Shown: positions 45,395 through 53,965, numbered from the stretch's first letter. The stretch is 64,000 nucleotides of DNA from an uncultured Campylobacter sp. (GCA_900539505.1 UQCL01000004.1:1-64000); one strand, 5' to 3'. Notes: a model not told the origin generated them from the sequence alone. Translations and numbers: made by a program.

Positions 45395-46528
45395 ATGAGA
45401 CTTATCGGATTTATTAGAGGTGAAAATGTCATAGTCGCCACGGGCGGGGTCGAGTATAGCTACGAAATGCTAGGCGAGCGCGATCCTAGCCTAACCGACG
45501 GTGATGAGGTAAGCTTCGACACGCTAGCATCCAGCGCGATAAATATAAAGCGCGTCGAGGGCTCTAAATCCAAAGACCGTGTAGCGCAAAAAGTAGCCCC
45601 ACAGCCAAAAGAATCTGCAAAGCAAAACGATGAAATTTTTGGCGATAAGAATTCCGCAGAAAACAATGTATCCGAAGCGCCATTTATTCAAAGTTCTACC
45701 GAAAATATTGCAAACGATATATCTGCCGTAAAAGAAACGAAGGTCGCAAAAAAATTTAAGAATTTTAAATTTAACCGCAAAGCTAAGCCTACGAGTGCAA
45801 AGAAACCGAAATTCTTTGGATTTGAGTTCGTCCAAACCGACGATCTGCGCACTACACAAAGCGTCGAGAGTAAAATTTATACTTCATCTATCCGCAAGGA
45901 AGGACTTAAATCCATAATCCTGCCCATAGTGCCGATAGTCATTATTTTGATATTCCGCTCGCAAATCGCAAGCATATTTCTATCTTTTTCACAGATCGAA
46001 GCTTATGTCAATCAAGACACGGTTTATATGGTGATGGATCTGCTGATTTTCCTTAGTTTTGCGCTATTTTATCTGCTGCCGCTTAACCGCGCGATAAACC
46101 TGCTCTCCATAGCGACGCACGATCAATACCCAATGCGTCAAATGGCGAATTACAACGTCTTTATCATCCTGTGCGTCATCTCTACGATCCTGCAGGATAA
46201 GAGCCTGGGGTTGGATGAGTTCGAGCAGATTTTCATCTGCGGCGTGATCGGATTTGGACTCATTTCGTTTTATTATAAGTTTAAGGCGTTTGCGTTTATG
46301 TTTTTCAAAACCGCAGGCTCGATCCTATTCGCCCCCGCGCTGCTTGTGGAGCTCGCGGCTATTATTTTCATCGGCATCGGCGACCGCTATACTGGCGCGT
46401 CGATGAAATTTATGGAGCTAACGGGACTATTTTTTGCGAGCACGGCGTGGAGATACATCATAATTTTTATCGTTATGTCGCCGCTTTATTTCCTTGGATT
46501 TTGTATGCTAAGGCGAATTAAAAAATAA
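45395..46528 (+). CDS. Unknown membrane protein downstream of glmS
   Basis: 377 aa, not recognised. A small N-terminal domain (1-55) rich in beta pattern (MRLIGFIRGENVIVATGG) is followed by a charged low-complexity linker (60-165). Five or so membrane helices span 170-370. GGGG lies 11 bp upstream of the ATG. Same strand as glmS, 60 bp downstream, so co-transcription is possible. Confidence 0.65.
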   Translation: MRLIGFIRGENVIVATGGVEYSYEMLGERDPSLTDGDEVSFDTLASSAINIKRVEGSKSKDRVAQKVAPQPKESAKQNDEIFGDKNSAENNVSEAPFIQSSTENIANDISAVKETKVAKKFKNFKFNRKAKPTSAKKPKFFGFEFVQTDDLRTTQSVESKIYTSSIRKEGLKSIILPIVPIVIILIFRSQIASIFLSFSQIEAYVNQDTVYMVMDLLIFLSFALFYLLPLNRAINLLSIATHDQYPMRQMANYNVFIILCVISTILQDKSLGLDEFEQIFICGVIGFGLISFYYKFKAFAFMFFKTAGSILFAPALLVELAAIIFIGIGDRYTGASMKFMELTGLFFASTAWRYIIIFIVMSPLYFLGFCMLRRIKK

Positions 46529-47219
46529 ATTCTACAAAATTTTGCCGCAGATTTGGCTGCGATGAAATTTTACTACGATAGAATTCCACTCAAAATTTTC
46601 ATTGCAAAATTTAGCACGAAGATAGAATTTAGCGGGGATTTGAACTTTATCAAAGTAAAATTCTACCGCATTGAAATTTTATCGCAATAAAATTCCGCAA
46701 TTGTAAGCGCAGATCGCACACCCTAAAGCAATATATGTCTTTTATACGCGTTAATGCACGCTTACAAAAATACACCAATACTGCGAATTTCGATGCAATG
46801 TTCTCTTTTATTTGATAAAAGCCATAGTAATTTTATATCGCGTTTGCAAAATCCTACCGCTAAATTCCATCTTTAAATCTCGCGCGCTCAGCACATATCG
46901 ACGCAGAATTTTATTCACGCAATTCGGCGCGAAATTCAAAGCTAAATTTCACATCGCATTCTACGGCGAAATTCCAAGACATAACTCTATCATAATAAAA
47001 TTTTGCCGAAATAAAATTCTAATCGATACGAAAGCCTAAGCGCGGATTTAAATCAAATTTAAAGCTATGGACTCTGCACTCCGCGGCTCTTAAAATTTCA
47101 TCGCCCGCGCATCTTGTCGCGTTTAAATTTAGCCGTCCGCACGCCGTATTAAAATTCCGCCCGCTGCCGCGGCTAAATTTAACTATCGCGCTAAATTCCG
47201 CGCACTCGCCCGCCGAAAT
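46529..47219. other. Long non-coding stretch saturated with RAATTY
   Basis: About 690 bp. I count 25 RAATTY hexamers between 46527 and 47221, one per 28 bp, where composition predicts one or two. They occur in contexts such as GCGAAATTCC, ATAAAATTCT and GCTAAATTT, separated by mixed sequence. No credible gene or terminator. A 75-codon plus-strand frame has no support. Confidence 0.65.
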
Positions 47220-48386
47220 TTAATCTCGCGCCCCGCTTCGTGCGGCGTAGAATTCCCGCCTAAACTCCGCAAACCGCCCGTGCATGATCGCCTCTCTCAT
47301 ATCCGCGGCAAGGCGCAGGTAATAGTGCAGGTTGTGAATACTAGCCAGGCGATAAAAGCTAAGCTCGCGCGCGCGAAATAGATGATTTAGGTAGCCGCGG
47401 CTGAAGCGTTTGCACGTGTAGCAGTCGCAGTGCGAATCGATCGGATCGTGATCGCTGATAAAGCCCGCGTTTTTGATGCTGATCTTGCCGAAGCTCGTAA
47501 AAAGCGTGCCGTTGCGGGCGTTGCGCGTAGGCATCACGCAGTCGAACATATCCACGCCGCGAGCGACGTTTTCGACGAGATCCTCGGGCGTGCCGACCCC
47601 CATCAAATATCGCGGTCGCGCCGCATCGACGAAGGGCATCATGGCCTCGACGGTTTCGTACATCAGCTCGTTTTTCTCGCCCACGCTGAGCCCTCCGATC
47701 GCAAGCCCGTCAAAGCTCATCTCGCACAGCGCTTCGGCGCAAAATTTACGCGCCTGCGGGTCGGTGCCACCCTGGATGATACCGAAGATGTTTTGATGCG
47801 CGTGCAGGCCGCGAGATTTCATGGTCTCGTGATAATCTATCGCTTCGCGAGCCCATTTTATCGTGCGCGCGACGCTTAGATCGATCCGCTTTTTAAGCCG
47901 CGATCTATCATCGAAGCTCAATGCGCTAGGCTCGCGCGGCAGCTCCACTAAATCGTCTAAAATCATCATAATATCGGAGTTTAGCTCATACTGCGTATCC
48001 AGCACTGAGCGCGGCGTGAAATAATGCATGCTGCCGTCGATGTGGCTTTTAAATTTTATACCGCCCTCGTCGTTTTTGGTGTTTGCGCGCAAGCTGAAAG
48101 CCTGAAAGCCGCCGCTATCGGTCAAAAATGAGTGAGGAAATTTCGTAAATCCGTGCAGCCCGCCGAAGCCCGCCACTACCCGTGAGCCCGGTCGCAGATA
48201 CATATGATAGGTGTTGGCGAGGATTATCTGCGCGTCCAGGAGCTGCGCTACGTCCGTTGCATCGAGCGCCTTGACTGCGCCCACGGTGCCGACCGGCATA
48301 AAAACGGGGGTGCGGATCGTGCTATGCGCCGTGCGGATCGTGCAGGCGCGCGCCGCGCCGTCCGCAGCGTCTATTTGAAAATCCAT
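47220..48386 (-). CDS. tgt: Queuine tRNA-ribosyltransferase
   Basis: 388 aa, a few residues longer than the usual 370-375. TDSGGFQ (89-95) contains the active-site Asp. A second region [13 protein letters not shown] (about 143-155) carries the nucleophile neighbourhood. The zinc site is the CDCYTC motif with a following Cys/His (about 327-350). Exchanges guanine-34 for preQ1 in Asp, Asn, His and Tyr tRNAs. No other queuosine gene adjacent. Confidence 0.96.
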   Translation of the reverse strand: MDFQIDAADGAARACTIRTAHSTIRTPVFMPVGTVGAVKALDATDVAQLLDAQIILANTYHMYLRPGSRVVAGFGGLHGFTKFPHSFLTDSGGFQAFSLRANTKNDEGGIKFKSHIDGSMHYFTPRSVLDTQYELNSDIMMILDDLVELPREPSALSFDDRSRLKKRIDLSVARTIKWAREAIDYHETMKSRGLHAHQNIFGIIQGGTDPQARKFCAEALCEMSFDGLAIGGLSVGEKNELMYETVEAMMPFVDAARPRYLMGVGTPEDLVENVARGVDMFDCVMPTRNARNGTLFTSFGKISIKNAGFISDHDPIDSHCDCYTCKRFSRGYLNHLFRARELSFYRLASIHNLHYYLRLAADMREAIMHGRFAEFRREFYAARSGARD

Positions 48387-48687
48387 CTTAATCCTTTAAA
48401 TTTAGCTTTTTGCGCGCACTCGGCGCGAAATTTTAAAAAGCGATTGTAGCGAAATTTAAATTTGCGGCAGGTAAAGGCGAGTAAAAAATTTAAAGGATAT
48501 TATGAAGCGTTTGCGAATTAAAATTTAAGTAGCAGAGCCACCGCAACTGCGAAATGTAAAATTTACTGGCTTCTTTTATAATTAAAATTTAATCGAACGT
48601 TGCGAATTTAGCGAGCGCGGCGGTATTAGATCACGGCGCGCTTAATATTATAAATTTAAAGATGTACCGAGATAAAATTTCACGGAC
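48387..48687. other. Non-coding stretch upstream of tgt
   Basis: About 300 bp of A/T-rich DNA with many AAATTT words. No credible gene, terminator or clear promoter seen. Confidence 0.45.
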
Positions 48688-49026
48688 TTATGAAGCAAAT
48701 TTTATAGCTATAACGCTACCATTAAATTTCTCCGCACCGCATGAGTCGGCAGCGCCCTTTAAATTTGAAACTTCGCTCTTTTCATCGCGCGCGCTAGAAA
48801 ATCCGCTAAATTTATGACCATTACGGCCGCACAGCTGTTTTTCGCACGGCACGCCGTCGCCGTCGCCATCGGTGTGCTGAGTACCACCTTCCTGAGCCCT
48901 GCCACACTCTCGCAGATACCGCGTCGCCTCTTCGCAGCTGCTAAACTGCGAGCAATAGGTCTTGGCGTTGCAATCAAGCCCCAAAGCAAGACTAGCCAAT
49001 ACCGAAAACAATAAAACTAATTTCAT
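48688..49026 (-). CDS. Small secreted Cys-rich protein with Excalibur-like calcium-binding motif
   Basis: 112 aa. Signal peptide at 1 to about 16. Cys-rich segment (about 19-66) ends with DGDGDGVPCE, the Excalibur-type calcium loop, preceded by a CSQFSSCEEA-like pattern. Six or more Cys suggest disulfides. The last 40 residues have no recognisable domain. Secreted or periplasmic, Ca2+-binding by family; role unknown. AAGGAAAG precedes the ATG. Confidence 0.75.
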   Translation of the reverse strand: MKLVLLFSVLASLALGLDCNAKTYCSQFSSCEEATRYLRECGRAQEGGTQHTDGDGDGVPCEKQLCGRNGHKFSGFSSARDEKSEVSNLKGAADSCGAEKFNGSVIAIKFAS

Positions 49027-49162
49027 CGTCTTTCCTTAAAATTTTGATGGAATTGTATAGATAAATAGATAAATAATTAATAAAATAGTAAATTTAGCCG
49101 CAAACGGCGTAAATTTCACCGCTTACGACGTTTTATTCGGCGGCTGCGTCTAAAGAAATTTA

Positions 49163-49200
49163 GCGGCTTTAGAGTTTATCTTTGCACTTTCAAAAGCCGC
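49163..49200 (-). terminator. Possible hairpin after the P-type ATPase cluster
   Basis: GCGGCTTT (49163-49170) pairs with AAAGCCGC (49193-49200) over 8 bp with a 22-base loop, followed on the minus strand by TAAATTTCTTTAG. It lies just after the last gene of the cluster. Loop is large, so confidence is low. Confidence 0.3.
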
Positions 49201-49214
49201 GACGCACTATGCCA

Positions 49215-49559
49215 CTAGGCGCTTTTGCGTGCGCGAGGCTTCCTTTTTAGGGGCGTGCTTTTTGCAGGAGCGCTTTTGCCGTTCGATAAATTTTCCAAGG
49301 CTAAATTTGCTACGGATCTCTTTCTGCTCCTGCTCTTTGCTTTTCTATTTTGCAAAAACTCGCTGTACGGCGAGCCGTAAAGGCTAGCGTGCCAAATCGC
49401 GCTTGCCAGCATCACTGCACCCGAAACTTTATGTAGCTGCGACATGCGCGAGTTCATATTCAGCGCGGTTAAAGCTGTGATGCCCATACTCACTCCGAGC
49501 GCCGTTTTAGCCACTTTGCGCTGAAAGTTTAGATCCAAAATTTTATCTTCAATGCTCAA
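49215..49559 (-). CDS. Two-helix membrane protein with paired histidines (P-type ATPase cluster)
   Basis: 114 aa. Two membrane helices (about 14-34 and 44-62). His43 at the start of the second helix and His57 near its end, in LHKVSGAVMLASAIWH, recall DUF4405-type or cytochrome-b-like helices that bind haem. Tail 70-114 is Arg/Lys/Ser-rich. It overlaps the end of the ATPase gene by 11 bp, so it is translated with it. Function unknown; haem binding is only a suggestion. Confidence 0.6.
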   Translation of the reverse strand: MSIEDKILDLNFQRKVAKTALGVSMGITALTALNMNSRMSQLHKVSGAVMLASAIWHASLYGSPYSEFLQNRKAKSRSRKRSVANLALENLSNGKSAPAKSTPLKRKPRARKSA

Positions 49560-51630
49560 ATTTTACCCCTTTGATAGAATTCAGTAGTAGTCCTATCGTC
49601 GTGCCGTTATGCAGCAGCGCCGTAGCTACGGGACTTAGCGCGCCAAAAGTCGCCAAAAATAAAATGATCGAATTTATCCCCACGGTGGCGTTGAAATTTC
49701 GATTTACGAGCCGCAGCGTGTCGTTGGCCAGTGCCTTTACCTGCGCGACGCCCTCGATATCGTTTTTCAAAAGCCCAATCTGGGCGGAAGCCTTGGCGAT
49801 CTCGGCGCCATTTAGCATGCTGATGCCGATGTCCGCCTTCATCAGGCTCGGCGCATCGTTTATGCCGTCGCCCACGAAGACTACCTTCCGCCCCTCGGCT
49901 TTCAGCTGCTCTAAAATTTCGGTCTTTTGCGTCGGCAACAACTCGCCGTAATAGCGATCTACGCCGAGTTTTTTGGCTACGGCGCGGGCTTTTGAGCTCA
50001 CGTCGCCGCTTAGCATGACGATCTGTTTAGCGCCCAGCTTACGGAGCCTAGCGATGACGGCGCGAGCGTTTGCGCGCACCTCGTCTCTAAGCCCGATGAC
50101 GCCCAAAAGTCTGCCATCAAATGCGATGTAAAGCAGCGCGAGCCCCTTTTGCATCGCAAGATCAATGGTCTCTTCGTGTGCCGCAAACGAGATCATCTCG
50201 TCGTCCTCTAGGAAGTGGCGCGAGCCGATGATGAGCCTTTTGCCCTCGATGCTTGTTTTGACGCCGTGAGCGACGACGAATTCCACCTCGTCGTGGTGTT
50301 TGTGGATAAAGCCGTGCTTTTTAGCCGCGTCCACGATCGCCTCGGCTACAGGGTGAAAGTAATGCTCTTCGGCGCTCGCGGTTAAATTTAAAATATCGTT
50401 TTTGCTAAAGCTCTCGTCAAACGATATGATCTCGGCGACCTCCAAATTTCCGTACGTAAGCGTGCCCGTCTTATCGAATACGAAGGTATCGGCGCTCGCA
50501 AGCGACTCAAGAGCCTTGGCACCTTTGATCAAAATCCCGTTCTTGCCCGCCTTTGAAATACTCGACTTAAAAGCAACCGGCGTAGGCAGCTTAAGCGCGC
50601 ACGAGTAGTCCGCCTGCAGCACCGAAGCTACGGTCATAAAATTTCGATTTATCAGATAGGACACGCCCGCAAGCCCGAAGGTCACCGGCACGAGCTTGTC
50701 GGCTAGGTGAGTAGTATGCATACCGATGCTGGAGCGCTCGTTAAGAGATGCCGTGATGTAGTGTTTGATGCGCTGCGTGGAGGTGTTTTCGCCGACGTTT
50801 TCAGCCCAGATACGGATCCTGCCCTCCTCCACGATCGTGCCGCTCAGCACGCTATCGCCGCGAGATTTTTTCACTGCGACCGATTCGCCCGTCATATTGG
50901 CTTGATTTATCATCGCTTCGCCGCTTACGACGTGCCCGTCCACGGCTATGACGTCGCCTGCGCCCACGACCACGATATCGCCTACCTTTAGCTTGGAAGT
51001 TGCGATTTTGACTTCGGTCTTTTTGCCGTTCTGATCTATCTCTACCCATGCCTCGGCGATGTCCGGGCGGGCGAGCTCGCGGATCAGATCGTCGCTTTTA
51101 TAAACGGTGCTTTCCTCCATGTATTCGCCAAGAGCGAGCATCGCGTTGGTGCTGTTTGCGGCAAAGATATCTCCGCGCGCGAGCGAAATCCCAACAGCAG
51201 CAGCTTCCAAGCCCTTTGAAGTAAGCCCGTGACGGAAGCTTTCTTTAATGCCCTCTTTTAAGATAGGCATGCACGCTACGATGCTAAATGCACGCGCTAA
51301 AGGTGAAGTGCGAAAGATTAAATTCCCTCCCAATGCGAGAAGCGCTAAGATAAATTCGTTTTTGCTTGGCAAATTTTTATGGTTAGCGGGGATAATTGAT
51401 TTTAGCTCGCTTAAATTTAAAACTTCAAGTTGCTTTAGAATTCCTGCCTTATTTACGCCTGCGTCAAGCCTAAGGATCAAAGAGCCAATTTTAGCGTTAA
51501 ATCTAGCTTCCGTTACGCCTTCAAGCCTCGCAGCGACTCTTTGCAGTGCGCTTGTATCGAGCCCTTTAAAGCCCGCGACCTTTATGCGCAGCCTAGATTT
51601 AGTCTCATGTAAAATTTTAAAATTTTGCAT
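49549..51630 (-). CDS. P1B-type metal-transporting ATPase, ferrosome FezB-like
   Basis: 693 aa. An N-terminal HMA-like domain (1-60) has no CxxC but a basic RLRIKV start and FNAKIGSL. Next come membrane helices, the actuator TGES (247-250), phosphorylation site DKTGT with Asp386, HP motif (426-427) and hinge GDGINDAP (587-594). In the sixth-helix metal motif the canonical Cys-Pro-Cys is Tyr-Ser-Cys (342-344, followed by ALKLPTP), as I recall for the P1B-6 subgroup found in ferrosome (fez) clusters. Probably loads iron (or another divalent metal) into a membrane compartment or out of the cytoplasm. Core gene of a seven-gene packed cluster. Confidence 0.85.
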   Translation of the reverse strand: MQNFKILHETKSRLRIKVAGFKGLDTSALQRVAARLEGVTEARFNAKIGSLILRLDAGVNKAGILKQLEVLNLSELKSIIPANHKNLPSKNEFILALLALGGNLIFRTSPLARAFSIVACMPILKEGIKESFRHGLTSKGLEAAAVGISLARGDIFAANSTNAMLALGEYMEESTVYKSDDLIRELARPDIAEAWVEIDQNGKKTEVKIATSKLKVGDIVVVGAGDVIAVDGHVVSGEAMINQANMTGESVAVKKSRGDSVLSGTIVEEGRIRIWAENVGENTSTQRIKHYITASLNERSSIGMHTTHLADKLVPVTFGLAGVSYLINRNFMTVASVLQADYSCALKLPTPVAFKSSISKAGKNGILIKGAKALESLASADTFVFDKTGTLTYGNLEVAEIISFDESFSKNDILNLTASAEEHYFHPVAEAIVDAAKKHGFIHKHHDEVEFVVAHGVKTSIEGKRLIIGSRHFLEDDEMISFAAHEETIDLAMQKGLALLYIAFDGRLLGVIGLRDEVRANARAVIARLRKLGAKQIVMLSGDVSSKARAVAKKLGVDRYYGELLPTQKTEILEQLKAEGRKVVFVGDGINDAPSLMKADIGISMLNGAEIAKASAQIGLLKNDIEGVAQVKALANDTLRLVNRNFNATVGINSIILFLATFGALSPVATALLHNGTTIGLLLNSIKGVKFEH

Positions 51631-51633
51631 CGA

Positions 51634-52119
51634 CTACTCTTGCATCTCTGCCTTGGCGTCTTCGAATCGCTCCTTCATCTCTTCAACGCCCATCTGAAAC
51701 ATCTCGGTACCCTTTGCGATGAGCTTAAAAAGCTTTTTTTGCGCGTTTTCGTCGGTTAGAAAATAGGTCGCTGCGGCACCTAGAACGATACCTGTGATAA
51801 ATGAGTTGCTACCGAATAAGCCGTTCGCGTTTTGCCTGCTACTCATGGAATTAAAAATTCCACTGAAAGCGGAGCCTTGAGTAGAATTTACATCGCTTGA
51901 ACTTTGAGTGGCAGAATCTTTATTGTCCGAATTATTGCTGGAAGCAGAGCTGTTAAAAGGTGCGGAATTTACCCGCTCATTTATCCATTTTGCCCAACCG
52001 CCGAGCTTATCATCGCCGGCAAAGCCGCCCGCAGAGCCGCCAGAATATTTATTGCCACCAAAATCGTAATCGTCAAGAATTTCTTTCAAATCTTTTTTTG
52101 TGATATACGGATTACTCAT
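51634..52119 (-). CDS. YtxH-like membrane protein of the ATPase cluster
   Basis: 161 aa. An N-terminal flexible Ser/Asn/Gly-rich half (about 25-105) is followed by one Gly/Ala-rich membrane helix (about 107-123) and an amphipathic Lys/Glu-rich coil (125-161). This is the YtxH-like layout. It ends 3 bp before the ATPase start and overlaps the upstream gene by 8 bp. Low-complexity linker plus helix suggests a scaffold at a membrane. Function unknown. Confidence 0.65.
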   Translation of the reverse strand: MSNPYITKKDLKEILDDYDFGGNKYSGGSAGGFAGDDKLGGWAKWINERVNSAPFNSSASSNNSDNKDSATQSSSDVNSTQGSAFSGIFNSMSSRQNANGLFGSNSFITGIVLGAAATYFLTDENAQKKLFKLIAKGTEMFQMGVEEMKERFEDAKAEMQE

Positions 52120-52414
52120 TGCCTACCTTAAGAATAAAATTTCTACCCGCAATGAGCGCGCCTACGCATACTGCGACGCCTGCCGCTGCGCGTAGATACT
52201 CGCCTTGTACGAGCTTATTTGCGCTGTAAATCGCGCCGCCGCCGATGATACCGCCGCTTAGCGCAATATCTAGCGCATCGCGAATCGCTTTAGATTTGCT
52301 TTTGCCTTCTTTTGCTTTAACGAGCTCTACGGCGCAACCGCCGATCGCCCCCGCTATAGCGCCGCTTAAAACGTGATCCAGCGGAGAACGCTGTGTCGTA
52401 AGTGATCTATTCAT
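52112..52414 (-). CDS. MamC-like glycine-rich membrane protein
   Basis: 100 aa. Three Gly/Ala-rich hydrophobic segments (about 17-33, 50-66, 73-92) joined by a charged loop (KAKEGKSKSKAIRD, about 34-47). The pattern resembles MamC/Mms13, a magnetosome membrane protein whose charged loop shapes crystal growth, and MamC-like proteins of non-magnetic bacteria. Similarity is by composition and layout, not shown by alignment. Packed within the ATPase cluster. Confidence 0.55.
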   Translation of the reverse strand: MNRSLTTQRSPLDHVLSGAIAGAIGGCAVELVKAKEGKSKSKAIRDALDIALSGGIIGGGAIYSANKLVQGEYLRAAAGVAVCVGALIAGRNFILKVGNE

Positions 52415-52422
52415 TTAGGCCT

Positions 52423-52914
52423 CTATTTTTCTGATTTATCGTCTGCGGACGTAAATTTAGCCGAAGAATTATCGTCCATTTTTACGATCTGCGGGATATT
52501 AAGTGGAGTAGTAGATGCTGCAGATGTCTCACCTGCCGGTGTTTCGCCCGTCTTAGCGCTCGCAGTGGATTTTTTAGTTCTTTTAAATCCCGGTTTTGGT
52601 CCCGGTTTTTTTCTAGTTTTTTTTGCAGTGCTAGTTTCAGTGCTGGCGCTACTTGTCGTAGCTTTTTTACCGCCAGACTTTCTTTTGCTTTTTACAGCTT
52701 TGGCAACATCGTCTAAGCCTTCTTTGGCTTCCGCAAAAATTTCTTTTGATTTTTTGCTTAATTTTTCCGCTCCGCCTTTAACGCTATTTTTCAGCTCCTC
52801 GACGCTTTTACTGCTAACGATTTTATTCGCACCTTCTTTGATTTTATCTCGATTGTTATAAGCGTAAACCGCCGCGCAACCAAGCGCAAAACCTGCTAGA
52901 AATGGGATCGGCAT
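52423..52914 (-). CDS. YtxH-like membrane protein with Lys-rich tail
   Basis: 163 aa. One N-terminal membrane helix (about 3-19) with AAVYAYNNRDKI after it, then a charged amphipathic region (25-75), then a basic tail (78-120) with KKPGPKPGFKR, similar to an AT-hook or histone-like stretch, and an acidic end. The tail faces the cytoplasm by positive-inside rule. A promoter precedes the gene (52974-53002). GAGGAG lies before the ATG. Function unknown; could tether DNA, protein or polyphosphate to the membrane. Confidence 0.65.
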   Translation of the reverse strand: MPIPFLAGFALGCAAVYAYNNRDKIKEGANKIVSSKSVEELKNSVKGGAEKLSKKSKEIFAEAKEGLDDVAKAVKSKRKSGGKKATTSSASTETSTAKKTRKKPGPKPGFKRTKKSTASAKTGETPAGETSAASTTPLNIPQIVKMDDNSSAKFTSADDKSEK

Positions 52915-52973
52915 TTCATTCTCCTCGTGTTAAGATTATAAAGTCATTTTATCAACTTTACATAGATTTTGAT

Positions 52974-53002
52974 ATTATAGCGACTTTTTTAGATTTTTGC
53001 AA
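52974..53002 (-). promoter_or_regulatory. Internal promoter of the ATPase cluster
   Basis: TTGCAA (52997-53002) and TATAAT (52974-52979) with a 17-bp spacer on the minus strand, 60 bp upstream of the YtxH-like gene. A second TATAAT lies at 52935-52940. This suggests that the right-hand two genes and the five left-hand genes can be expressed separately. Confidence 0.55.
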
Positions 53003-53009
53003 TCCTAAT

Positions 53010-53621
53010 TTAATTTTTCTGCAAAATTCCTTTAATTAAATTGGAAAATGCGCTATTTAAAATATTTTGCAAATCGTATTTTTGAAATATCCGCTCTAAT
53101 TCCTGCGGATTTTTTAAAATTTCATTTAATAAATCAGTGAAATTCAAAGAATTTGAATCAACCTCGCATTTAGAATTTAGTTCCTTTAAAATCGGCAAAA
53201 TTTCATTATACGAAACCGCCTGCGCCTTATACAGCAGCTCTTTAAATTCCGCGTTCTTGCACGAATTAATTAGATCGTCATAAAACATCATAGAGCTTTT
53301 TTCTATCAAAAGCGCGGAAGCCAAAAACTCATTTAGACCTTTTGCAGCCAGTGCCTCACTGCTATTTTCAGGAGGCGTGGCGCCAAGCCCGCAAGAATTT
53401 GCAAAATCTAGCATCCGCTCAAGTAATCCAGCTCGTAAAGATAGAATTTCTCCTAGCTTTTTATCTTGAAATTTAACTGCGCCCAGCGAATAAAACTGTA
53501 AAATTTGCGCCTCTTTTTCGAGCAAAAGAGAGATATCTGCAATTTGCACCTCATTTAAATTCCGAGATTTATTAGAAATTTTGCGCGATTTTTTAGTGCT
53601 ACGCAATGCTTCTTCGCTCAA
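53010..53621 (-). CDS. Four-helix ferritin-like-fold protein (ATPase cluster)
   Basis: 203 aa, all alpha. Helix 1 (about 25-48) has KEAQILQFYSLGA, helix 3 (about 95-120) has IEKSSMMFYDD, and helix 4 (125-147) ends ILPIL; this is like ferritin-like/rubrerythrin bundles. Glu residues 35, 37, 107 and 140 are placed like metal ligands, but the ExxH motifs are not seen, so iron binding is doubtful. It overlaps the upstream HMA-like gene by 4 bp, hence co-translated. Function inferred only from fold and context. Confidence 0.55.
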   Translation of the reverse strand: MSEEALRSTKKSRKISNKSRNLNEVQIADISLLLEKEAQILQFYSLGAVKFQDKKLGEILSLRAGLLERMLDFANSCGLGATPPENSSEALAAKGLNEFLASALLIEKSSMMFYDDLINSCKNAEFKELLYKAQAVSYNEILPILKELNSKCEVDSNSLNFTDLLNEILKNPQELERIFQKYDLQNILNSAFSNLIKGILQKN

Positions 53622-53935
53622 GAAATCGCCTCGATATTAGAATTTACGAGCGCTATTAGCTCTGGCGAACTGATGCCGCTTAAAAACTGCTCCCAAAGGT
53701 GCATTGGAAAAATATTTTCGTCGTAATGAATCGTCAGCGAGCCAATTAGGGAGTTAAATTTATACTCTTTTATCCCACGAATTGCAGCTATTTTAGCCTT
53801 CAGACTCTCCTCGCTCACGCTATCTCGCAACTCCCTAATTTTGGGACTTACGCGGATACGAATACGACCTTTGCTGTGGCTGATTTTGCTAAAATACTTA
53901 TGAAATTCCAAAATATCGTTGTGATTTATTTTCAT
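53618..53935 (-). CDS. Stand-alone HMA-like domain protein lacking CxxC (ATPase cluster)
   Basis: 105 aa from the ATG at 53935, which has AAGGAAG 4 bp upstream; a longer TTG frame (to 53959) lacks this. Contains KGRIRIRV, then IRGIKEYKFNSLIGSLTIHYD, which lines up with the N-terminal domain of the ATPase (SRLRIKV, LEGVTEARFNAKIGSL). Both lack metal-binding cysteines. Such R-x-R HMA-like domains accompany P1B-6 ATPases as I recall. First gene of the cluster. Likely a partner or regulator of the pump. Confidence 0.7.
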   Translation of the reverse strand: MKINHNDILEFHKYFSKISHSKGRIRIRVSPKIRELRDSVSEESLKAKIAAIRGIKEYKFNSLIGSLTIHYDENIFPMHLWEQFLSGISSPELIALVNSNIEAIS

Positions 53936-53959
53936 ATTCTTCCTTAAATTTGCACCCAA

Positions 53960-53965
53960 ATAATA
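53960..53965 (-). promoter_or_regulatory. Possible -10 of the ATPase cluster
   Basis: TATTAT on the minus strand, 25 bp upstream of the HMA-like gene, in an A/T-rich region with AAATGATTTATGATATTAT. A Fur site may overlap here, but I cannot show one. Confidence 0.35.

Noticed and set aside
46812..47039. 75-codon plus-strand frame in the RAATTY-rich gap
   Set aside because: No ribosome binding site or family resemblance; composition same as flanking non-coding DNA.
53010..53621. Functional ferritin or bacterioferritin
   Set aside because: Helical bundle is plausible but no ExxH di-iron motifs were found, so only a ferritin-like fold is proposed.
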